Positions 55,862 through 64,000 of a stretch of 64,000 nucleotides of DNA are shown piece by piece. Both the position numbers and the translations under genes were made by a program. How positions within the stretch are numbered: the first letter of the stretch is position 1; each line of letters opens with the position of its first letter. Origin of the DNA: Siphonodentalium dalli (Eukaryota; Mollusca; Scaphopoda; Gadilida; Siphonodentaliidae); contig CP136061.1 of the NCBI GenBank assembly GCA_032622095.1, forward strand, positions 67,769,127-67,833,126. The letters are read 5' to 3'. The notes below the pieces were generated by a model, which did not search any database, was not told the origin of the DNA, and saw nothing but the letters and a program-made list of their open reading frames with translations.

Positions 55862-56323
55862 TTACCATTCTGACCTGTTGAGTGCAATGGATCTATGAGT
55901 ATGCCTATGGCGTAAGATGGTAACACGTCTGGTTTTCGGTCCACATTGAGTCATATATGTAGTCGGATGAGAAATGTTGTGCTTTATGTGATATAAATAG
56001 GGGAATGTATGAAATGGTGGTCTTATACGTTCAGCAAAGTAATGACAGATTAAACACCCATATTTGCATAGCCCTCGATTACAGGTTCCGATAATATTCA
56101 ATATGTAGAGAGATGCTGTCGTTATCTGTATCGTGGCAGTTAATGACTTAAACGTGTGTTTAATTACGAAGCTTCGAGAAAGTGTGTGGATCAGTGTTGT
56201 ATATGAAAACATATCACTGTATGATGCTCTGTTATTGTTCTGTTTGGAGAATGTTCCAGCAATGGTTATATGTTGTGTTATTAGCTTGAGAGCCCTGTGC
56301 CCAGCAGCGGGTGCATAATACAA
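55862..56323 (-). CDS. hypothetical 153-aa ORF, right arm
   Basis: Copy of 40,437-40,898 with Q to H in ISHPTTY. The opposite strand carries an intact 61-aa frame (56,133-56,318, starting MAVNDLNVCLITKLRE). A diverged relative at ~54,850 shares NDLN.CLITKLRE in the same orientation. This makes the 61-aa strand at least as plausible. Confidence 0.25.
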   Translation of the reverse strand: MYYAPAAGHRALKLITQHITIAGTFSKQNNNRASYSDMFSYTTLIHTLSRSFVIKHTFKSLTATIQITTASLYILNIIGTCNRGLCKYGCLICHYFAERIRPPFHTFPYLYHIKHNISHPTTYMTQCGPKTRRVTILRHRHTHRSIALNRSEW

Positions 56324-56624
56324 CGTGCTTAGAAGTTAATTAACAGACCAAGGTGCGTCTGCCTTCAGCACTGTTAGTTTAAACGGCCATATACAAGTAT
56401 GAATTGTCTTACACGAATACATCATGGATTTACTATAATGTTGTAGAAAACAAAAAATAAATGATTTTAACTGCCTAAATTCTATGCGTGGAGAATGGTA
56501 AATAGATAGATGCTATGATAGCCTATGTGTGTACCGTGTGAAATTAACATTGGGACTTTACAGTTATATAATTTTAAAGAGGCCGTAGACAAGTATGAAT
56601 TTTATTACACGAATACATTATGGA

Positions 56625-56875
56625 TTTTACTAGAAAAAAAAATGTTCCAGATTGTTCCACAACAATAAAAATGTTCCAGAACCAAAAAAATGTTCCAGAA
56701 TTTTCCAGAAAAAAAAAATGTTCCAGAAATTACGTGGGAAGGAGGAGCGATATATAATAATTAATAAGGGGGCGTTGCCATACTATGGGGCCATATACAC
56801 ATACAAAGCATAGGAAAGGGGGAGTTGCCATACTATGGAGCCATAGACCTATAGGAAAAGGGGGGTCCCACACAT
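56625..56875. repeat. subterminal repeats of the right arm
   Basis: Inverse of 39,890-40,128: A-run plus ATGTTCCAGA units, then two GGGG(C/A)GTTGCCATACTATGG units. Confidence 0.8.
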
Positions 56876-56910
56876 ACATAACCCAGAGTCACAATCATGC
56901 TGCTTGTTTC

Positions 56911-57324
56911 GGGTTAGTCCCTGTGGTGTTTATCAGTCTAAGCTTCTAAATAAATTTAACTTTCTCTTCCTTTAGTTTGGAAGAGTTATGTGAGTGGTAT
57001 TGAAATTTGTAAAAAGTTGCCAGATACTAGTTTGAGCTGTAACGTATTTCGTTAATCGTGAACGTATATAGAGCTTATTTCATGTTTTGGAAATGGGCAT
57101 AAAATGTGTCGTTCAAAATAAGCCCATATAGAGCTTTTTTTCAATACGAAATAAGCTCATACAGGTATGATTTGAATTACTTTTTTCATCGACACGATGA
57201 ACCAGATGAACGCTCTTAAGAATTTGTATTCACTGCGGCCCGCGCTATTAAACGGAATAACAGGTATAAGCTCTATATGAGCTTATTTCAGAATCAAATA
57301 AGTACAATATGAACCTATATGAAT
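56911..57324. other. right flank of the giant element
   Basis: Recurrent ATAAGCTCATA / TATAGAGCTTATTT strings between 57,065 and 57,310; no gene. Confidence 0.5.
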
Positions 57325-57560
57325 ATTTAGGTCCGCTTTTGGAATGGGGGGGGGGGCTTTGCTTCCTGCTAGGGTGGCATGTAACCCATACCCCACAAGC
57401 AAGCATCAAATGACTTGAAAACACTCACAACCAAACCCAACAAACGCTCTTCAGCGGCACTATATCACTCAACCGTGGGTTGTAGGAGAGGGCTTACAGC
57501 CCTTTCAAATCTTCCCGGGGGGATCTTCCCAAACCCAAACTCCAAACTCTGATTTAGGTC
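57325..57560 (+). mobile_element. retroelement 3' fragment with 9-bp target duplication
   Basis: The insert 57,334-57,551 lies between two copies of ATTTAGGTC (57,325-57,333 and 57,552-57,560). It matches ~12,993-13,205 and ends in the shared tail (AGCCCTTTCAAATCTTCCCG..CCCAAACTCC). It has an 11-base G run near 57,346. Clear signature of a 5'-truncated LINE-type insertion. Confidence 0.8.
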
Positions 57561-58868
57561 ATATATGAACCTATTTGTAGGAGGATATGTTGGCTTGGTA
57601 TATCTATTTTCATGACTCACTTGTCTCCATTCTTGAATTTTGGAGTATCGGCCTAAAATTGGGTCAACAGAAATTAAAGAGCGTTTTATGTTTAATAATC
57701 ATGATATATGGTACCATTTGGTGTATTGTGATCGGGCAATTTGAAAAGTCACAAAAATACTAAGTATGAACCTCAAAGATATATTTGAAAATTTGGATAT
57801 GATTACTGGCTACAGTTGCGATCAAAATTAACATTGAACACTACGGAGATTCTTGTGTTTTAGATACATTTTCCGTATATATGATTATATATGAATTGAA
57901 ATGTCTAAACAAAATTAATATTATGAAACTCAGGCGCAGTTTGGGAAAAAAGTTATGCGACCAGACTATTCTCATTGGATACCGTTGTGGTCAAAATTTA
58001 ACATTGAACCCCATGGAGAAAATTTCGATATTTTACTCGATCGTTGAAAGTAACATATGTCACTAAACGGCCACGAAGATAGCGCTACTATAGAAAGACA
58101 AGACATTCATTGAAACAATCAGTAATCTAATCCATGCAATATAATCGATATAGTTATGCTTCTAGATACAATATTTGACAAAAGTATGTGCACAATGCTT
58201 TGTAATGCCACTGGTAATATGCAGCCTGTTGCATACGTCAAATGAAAAATGACCACCAAGACTACAGTTTCAAAATGTGACCATATTATAAATTATTGTT
58301 TTATTGATACGTGATATCAACAGACAAGTGATTGATGCCAAATCGTAGATCATAACGAATTGTAATGTCGCGACATGAGTTCCAATATGTCCTAAGTGCA
58401 CTTTTTATTATTTTGAGTAAATCGATTTTCAGGAAGTTTGAAGTTTATGGTTTACAGTGAAAAACTTCATATCGTTGGATACTTTAATGTATTAACTATT
58501 AAATTTATCAAGACCAATCCGCACTAGACTGTTATATCTCTAAAGTTTTGAGAAATGTAGACCTAGGGTGTGAAATTTAGCACTTAGAGCAAAATTGAAC
58601 TAAATATTTGTTGTTGAATACGCGAATTACAGTTCAGACCTTAACTCTATTTTAGGGCAAGGTTGTCCCATGTTCAGAAAAAAATGTCATTTTGGAACTT
58701 AGGAAACGAAGAGTTAAACTATAAGCTCTATTTACCAGAATAACAAATTGATTATCGACTCTTTTGGATGCCCCATTTGTCCCAAGTACACTACTTTGGT
58801 CATTGAGTTTCCAGTATGATGTATGTAAATGAGTACCAACATCATTGTAAACACAATACTACTAGAGA
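57561..58868. other. intergenic; ~185-bp diverged duplication
   Basis: GATCAAAATTAACATTGAACACTACGGAGA near 57,820 recurs as GGTCAAAATTTAACATTGAACCCCATGGAGA near 57,990. TTAAAGAGCGTTTTAT at ~57,674. The ORF at 57,881-58,066 is in the repeat and unsupported. Confidence 0.5.
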
Positions 58869-59330
58869 GTAGAGCTTCACGGTTTTTCGGTATTTAGTCA
58901 TACCGCGGTTTTATTTTTAATACCGTGTAGTCCGTATTGGATTACTTGAATAGTCGGTATATCGCGGCACGCTATATTTTCTTCCTTTAGTCGGTTTTAC
59001 GACATCGAACGTCAACAAATTTAATATACCCCGAGGCAATAACGCGTGCTTGTAAGTAATGAAAGAGAACCAGCGAGACGAAACGAGAACCAGCGATATG
59101 GGAAGATAACCAGCCAGACAAGACGCCCAGAGCAACACTGAAGAAAGTGCTAAGGGTGGATACACACATGCATGTAATCTCTGTAAATGTCGTGTATTTG
59201 TCGTTTTACATGGATCATACAGACCATGTAATATGTGTCGGCTGACAACCCAATCATTGCGGCTATGTTTGACCACAGTGAGCCAAGCTCTGAGCGTGCA
59301 GAGAGTCGTTGACTGAACGAAGTCGTCAGG
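58869..59330. other. TACCGCGGT-rich fragment and an unsupported 119-aa frame
   Basis: TTCGGTATTTAGTCATACCG and ATACCGTG strings resemble the interior of the 21.5-kb MITE. The minus frame 58,917-59,276 lacks a recognised domain. ATTACATGCATGTGTGTATCCACCC in it recurs near 60,673, indicating a dispersed repeat. Confidence 0.4.
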
Positions 59331-60726
59331 CCGCTTGAAATAATTGTTCGCGCGTTAACCCAAATGTTGGACTATCTGTTTAAAGCATTGTCAGTCTTCT
59401 CTTGATTGTTATACCAGTGATGGCTCCAGTATTTCCCCAACACAGGGGCTATGATCCCCAACATGGGGGGGGCTATATTATCCCGGAAGCTACCGGACTC
59501 ACCATTGCATATTTCCTCGACGGGTGGGTGGGGACCCTGGGGCTGACCCCCCCCCCCCCCCACACACACACACACGTGAAGCCACGAAGCCACTCCTGAC
59601 TTATAAATATTGTAGTTGACAGTCATTTCTATCGTGTCTGTTTGCTACGAGTGATTAATCTAATATTCAGCAATTTATGCTATTCATATAATTATGAACA
59701 TAGTATTACAGCTTTAAATTTGAGAGTACAGAAGGTGGTGTTGTTGTGTGTCTTCATTCTGGGAAAAGGGTTGTCTAGCTCTACGAGTTCCCAGCTACGT
59801 CACCTTTCCTCTCTTGTGTTATATATGTATACGCAAATTTTACAACTATGGAATATTTTAAGTTAAACATTTTGTACATTCCAGATAATCGCGGATGATA
59901 CATTCAACTAAATCCCTTAGTTATTCGAAGCTTTCGAGAACCATGCAGACCCTCCCAAATCATGGATTATGGTCCAAAATGTTATAATTCAAGCGTGTAC
60001 AATCTAAACTTGTGACAGTTAGGAACATGTTCAACCTTTGGTTTGAGAAACATATACTGTTATGTAAATTATGGATGAAATATGGGGGGGGGGGGGGGAG
60101 GGTGTCACTCTTTTTAATTTCAACGCCGTACCTGCATTATTTTTTTGGCGCTGTAATGGATATTTGCATGGAAATCCCAATTGAATGGTATCACATGAGC
60201 TCGCTCTGAAACTATCAGAGGAATCTCAATGAACCGATATTGTCTGTCTTAATTTTCCAACGGCCTGTTATTCAAGGCACGAGAGCATCATATCGGATTG
60301 TTAATGGGACATTAAACACTCGTATGCCACAATCACCATAAAAGAGCTTCAAATTATGCACATTTTTTTATATTTTGGATGACCCTGAAATGACGAGAAA
60401 CAAATCAAATATAAAATCGACGGATTCAAATCCACTTTTCAAAATGAATTAAAACTCGTGAAAAACAGCAACAAATATCAGACAGGATTTATTCATTTCA
60501 GCATCTATTATGACTGGCCTGAAATTTCTTGATAGCAGTTAGTTTGATAATGGCTTAAAACTGCTCACTTATCTCACCTATTGACATTATCCGATCGCGC
60601 ACAGGCGACTATATAATGCTATCAATGCCGGATTGGTGTGGCCATGTAAAATACATGGATTTTACATACAGAAATTACATGCATGTGTGTATCCACCCTA
60701 AAAGCATTCATAACAAAGGGCAGCGG
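59331..60726. other. intergenic; simple repeats
   Basis: Poly-C then (CA)n at ~59,547-59,575 and a G run at ~60,083-60,098. Several short ORFs without domains. Confidence 0.5.
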
Positions 60727-60786
60727 CTATTTACCATCGGATGGCAAATAGCGATTCTACCGATATGCGCTATTTACCATCCGATG
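60727..60786. repeat. small palindromes of GCTATTTACCATC(G/C)GATGG
   Basis: GCTATTTACCATCGGATGGC pairs with itself to GCAAATAGC. The same string recurs as CGCTATTTACCATCCGATGG 40 bp on. Confidence 0.85.
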
Positions 60787-60839
60787 GTATTTTAAAGAAA
60801 AACAAATAGCATATCATCACAATACACTCCTATAATGAC

Positions 60840-63805
60840 AATTACTACACACCTTCTTGGTAAATAGGCCCAGTTGACCATCGGTTGACCACCTACAGAT
60901 ATCCTGGGGGGATGGTACGTAAAAAATGACAAATTTTGAAGGAAATTTCGTATAGTTTGAGTATTTAGTGGCACAAGCTGTCGCTTTATGCCCACATAAT
61001 GACTATTCCTACCCGCCTTACAGAAAACCCGGACCAGTTGACCCTCGGTTGACCACCTACAGATATCCTGGGGGGATGGTACGTAAAAAAAATGACCAAT
61101 TTTGAAGGAAATTTCGTATAGTTTGAGTATTTAGTGGCAAAAGCTGTCGCTTTATGCCCACATAATCACCATTCCTACCCGCCTTACAGAAAACCCGGAC
61201 CAGTTGACCCTCGGTTGACCACCTACAGATATCCTGGGGGGATGGTACGCAAAAAATGACCAATTTTGAAGGAAATTTCGTATAGTTTGAGTATTTAGTG
61301 GCACAAGCTGTCGCTTTTTGTCCACATAATCACCATTCCTACCCGCCTTACAGAAAACCCGGACCAGTTGACCCTCGGTTGACCACCTACAGATATCCTG
61401 GGGGGATGGTACGTAAAAAAAATGACCAATTTTGAAGGAAATTTCGTATAGTTTGAGTATTTAGTGGCACAAGCTGTCGCTTTATGCCCACATAATCACC
61501 ATTCCTACCCGCCTTACAGAAAACCCGGACCAGTTGACCCTCGGTTGACCACCTACAGATATCCTGGGGGGATGGTACGCAAAAAATGACAAATTTTGAA
61601 GGAAATTTCGTATAGTTTGAGTATTTAGTGGCACAAGCTGTCGCTTTTTGTCCACATAATCACCATTCCTACCCGCCTTACAGAAAACCCGGACCAGTTG
61701 ACCCTCGGTTGACCACCTACAGATATCCTGGGGGGATGGTACGTAAAAAATGACCAATTTTGAAGGAAATTTCGTATAGTTTGAGTATTTAGTGGCACAA
61801 GCTGTCGCTTTATGCCCACATAATCACCATTTCTACCCGCCTTACAGAAAACCCGGACCAGTTGACCCTCGGTTGACCACCTACAGATATCCTGGGGGAT
61901 GGAACTTAAAAAAATGACCAATTTTGAAGGAAATTTCGTATAGTTTGAGTATTTAGTGGCACAAGCTGTCGCTTTATGCCCACATAATCACCATTCCTAC
62001 CCGCCTTACAGAAAACCCGGACCAGTTGACCCTCGGTTGACCACCTACATATATCCTGGGGGATGGTACGCAAAAAATGACCAATTTTGAAGGAAATTTC
62101 GTATAGTTTGAGTATTTAGTGGCACAAGCTGGCGCTTTTTGTCCACATAATCACCATTCCTACCCGCATTACAGAAAACCCGGACCAGTTGACCCTCGGT
62201 TGACCACCTACAGATATCCTGGGGGGGATGGTAAGTAAAAAAAATGACAAATTTTGAAGGAAATTTCGTATAGTTTGAGTATTTAGTGGCACAAGCTGTC
62301 GCTTTATGCCCACATAATCACTATGCCTACCCGCCTTACAGAAAACCCGGACCAGTTGACCCTCGGTTGTCCACCTACAGATATCCTGGGGGGATGGTAC
62401 GCAAAAAATGACCAATTTTGAAGTAAATTTCGTATAGTTTGAGTATTTAGTGGCACAAGCTGTCGCTTTTTGTCCACATAATCACCATTCCTACCCGCCT
62501 TACAGAAAACCCGGACCAGTTGACCCTCGGTTGACCACCTTCAGATATCCTGGGGGGATGGTACGTAAAAAATGACCAATTTTGAAGGAAATTTCGTATA
62601 GTTTGAGTATTTAGTGGCACAAGCTGTCGCTTTTTGTCCACATAATCAACATTCCTACCGCCTTACAGAAAACCCGGACCAGTTGACCCTCGGTTGAGCA
62701 CCTACAGATATCCTGGGGGGATAGTACGTAAAAAATGACCAATTTTGAAGGAAATTTCGTATAGTTTGAGTATTTAGTGGCACAAGCTGTCGCTTTATGC
62801 CCACATAATCACCATTCCTACCCGCCTTACAGAAAACCCGGACCAGTTGACCATCGGTTGACCACCTACAGATATCCTGGGTGGATGGCACGTAAAAAAA
62901 ATGACCAATTTTGAAGAAAATTTCGTATAGTTTGAGTATTTAGTGGCACAAGCTGTCGCTTTATGCCCACATAATCACCATTCCTACCCGCCTTACAGAA
63001 AACCCGGACCAGTTGACCCTCGGTTGACCACCTACAGATATCCTGGGGGGATGGAACGTAAAAAAAATGACCAATTTTGAAGTAAATTTCGTATAGTTTG
63101 AGTATTTAGTGGCACAAGCTGTCGCTTTATGCACACATAATCACCATTCCTACCCGCCTTACAGAAAACCCGGACCAGTTGACCCTCGGTTGACCACCTA
63201 CAGATATCCTGGGGGGATGGTACGTAAAAAATGACCAATTTTGAAGGAAATTTCGTATAGTTTGAGTATTTAGTGGCACAAGCTGTCGCTTTATGCCCAC
63301 ATAATCACCATTCCTACCCGCCTTACAGAAAACCCGGACCAGTTGACCATCGGTTGACCACCTACAGATATCCTGGGGGGATGGTACGTAAAAAAATGAC
63401 CAATTTTGAAGGAAATTTCGTATAGTTTGAGTATTTAGTGGCACAAGCTGTCGCTTTATGCCCACATAATCACCATTCCTACCTGCCTTACAGAAAACCC
63501 GGACCAGTTGACCCTCGGTTGACCACCTACAGATATCCTGGGGGATGGAACGTAAAACAAATGACCAATTTTGAAGTAAATTTCGTATAGTTTGAGTATT
63601 TAGTGGCACAAGCTGTCGCTTTATGCCCACATAATCACCATTCCTACCCGCCTTACAGAAAACCCGGACCAGTTGACCCTCGGTTGACCACCTACAGATA
63701 TCCTGGGGGGATGGTACCCAAAAAAATGACAAATTTTGAAGGAAATTTCGTATAGTTTGAGTATTTAGTGGCACAAGCTGGCGCTTTTTGTCCACATAAT
63801 CACCA
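60840..63805. repeat. satellite of 18 units, ~164 bp each
   Basis: ACCTACAGATATCCTGGGGG and close variants occur 18 times, from 60,891 to ~63,690, at intervals of 159-170 bp (164, 166, 164 and 166 for the first four). Other unit parts are CACCATTCCTACCCGCCTTA, AAACCCGGACCAGTTGACC, GAAGGAAATTTCGTATAGTT and GCACAAGCTGTCGCTTTATG. Units differ by only a few bases, so the array is recently homogenised. Minus-strand frames up to 222 codons arise because ~165 is divisible by three; they shift at each A-run length change and are not genes. Confidence 0.97.
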
Positions 63806-64000
63806 AAACGGGTCCAAATCGACCTGTTCGAGAAAAGTCGTTCATTTTCAAATCACTTTCGAAAAAAGGCTCCATTATTTCAACCTAAAGTTTTGGACTT
63901 GGAAAAATATTTGTTCTCAGTCAAGTGAAAAGATCTCTTCAAAAAAATCCGCTTATATATCTCATATATTAGTTTACTAATATACGAAAAATTTGCCACT
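63806..64000. other. unique sequence at the right edge
   Basis: The satellite ends abruptly at CATAATCACC; the rest is AT-rich with no feature. Confidence 0.5.

Larger units (their letters stand above)
49242..56904 (-). repeat. right arm of the giant inverted repeat
   Basis: Inverse of the left arm. Position x in the left arm corresponds to about 96,761 minus x outside the 41-bp indel and about 96,802 minus x inside it. It lacks those 41 bp near 53,605. Confidence 0.95.
39851..56910. mobile_element. giant 17-kb inverted-repeat element with 6-bp target duplication
   Basis: TGTTTC at 39,851-39,856 and 56,905-56,910 brackets an element starting AGCAGCATGATTGTGAC and ending with its exact complement. 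The arms are 39,857-47,552 (7,696 bp) and 49,242-56,904 (7,663 bp), with a core of 1,689 bp. Arm differences are sparse single bases, 1-bp indels and one 41-bp indel. A 6-bp duplication, AG..CT ends and 15-20-kb size are features of Polinton/Maverick transposons (established for that group). Their TIRs are usually far shorter, and no PolB, integrase, protease, ATPase or capsid frame is seen. I infer a non-autonomous foldback derivative or a new element class, inserted as a unit. Confidence 0.85.

Noticed and set aside
39857-56904. Herpesvirus-like genome segment with inverted repeats
   Set aside because: The repeat lengths invite the comparison, but no herpesvirus-type gene is visible and the 6-bp duplication points to a transposon-type insertion.
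58917-59276. 119-aa minus-strand ORF as a gene
   Set aside because: No domain is recognised and part of it recurs near 60.67 kb, so it is likely a repeat.
61057-63795. Minus-strand ORFs up to 222 aa with repeated LVPLNTQTIRNFLQN
   Set aside because: Products of the ~164-bp satellite; frames break wherever A-run length changes, and there is no start context or domain.

Overview
This window is eukaryotic and animal-like. It is AT-rich and gene-poor, and it is packed with minisatellites, foldback elements and MITEs. It holds a tRNA-derived SINE, a THAP zinc-finger exon, CArG and NRF1-type sites, and no prokaryotic gene organisation. The repeat style (many hairpin MITEs, long minisatellites, poly-C/G runs) suits a marine invertebrate, possibly a mollusc. 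That is an inference only; the sequence does not fix the species.

Layout. 1-10 kb: simple repeats, a double-palindrome element (2.55-3.05 kb) with a second truncated copy (4.4-4.6 kb), a GAGGCCCC-ended MITE (5.54-5.91 kb), a tiny retroelement-tail insertion (6.4 kb) and two hairpins (6.95 and 8.73 kb). 10-14.6 kb: a nest of related elements with GGTTTAAAC / GATGACGAATCCG ends, plus a decayed retroelement (12.6-13.2 kb). 16.4-16.9 kb: two diverged coding-like fragments on the minus strand. 17.5-20.1 kb: a TTAA-flanked MITE, a 2-kb minisatellite of ~36-bp units, and a piece of another dispersed repeat. 20.6 kb: a promoter-like cluster with two CArG boxes and an NRF1-type palindrome. 21.5-27.7 kb: hairpin MITEs (three in tandem at 22.7-23.15 kb), the second GAGGCCCC MITE, a SINE with a 13-bp target duplication, and an eight-unit ~163-bp satellite. 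28-30.5 kb: the best host-gene candidate, a THAP-domain exon with a TATA box and a palindromic CRE, and then a four-E-box cluster. 31.5-35.5 kb: ~1-kb inverted repeats around a retroelement ORF1/gag-like reading frame. 36.3-38.4 kb: nested palindromes. 39.04-39.44 kb: the cleanest TTAA-flanked double-palindrome MITE.

The outstanding object is 39,857-56,904. It is a 17.05-kb element made almost wholly of two ~7.7-kb inverted arms (roughly 99% identical by eye) around a 1.69-kb purine-rich tandem-repeat core. It begins AGCAGC, ends GCTGCT, and is flanked by a perfect 6-bp duplication, TGTTTC. The size, AG/CT ends and 6-bp duplication resemble Polinton/Maverick elements, but no polymerase, integrase, protease, ATPase or capsid gene is visible. 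Each arm carries one intact copy of an unrecognised 192-aa protein. Each also has arrays of modules containing ACCTTAAAGGT and ATAAAGAGCG motifs, some with strand-consistent splice-donor-like sequences.

57-64 kb: a short retroelement 3' fragment with a 9-bp target duplication, unassigned sequence, and an 18-unit ~164-bp satellite (60.8-63.8 kb). I see no rRNA, true tRNA gene, CRISPR array or complete multi-exon host gene.
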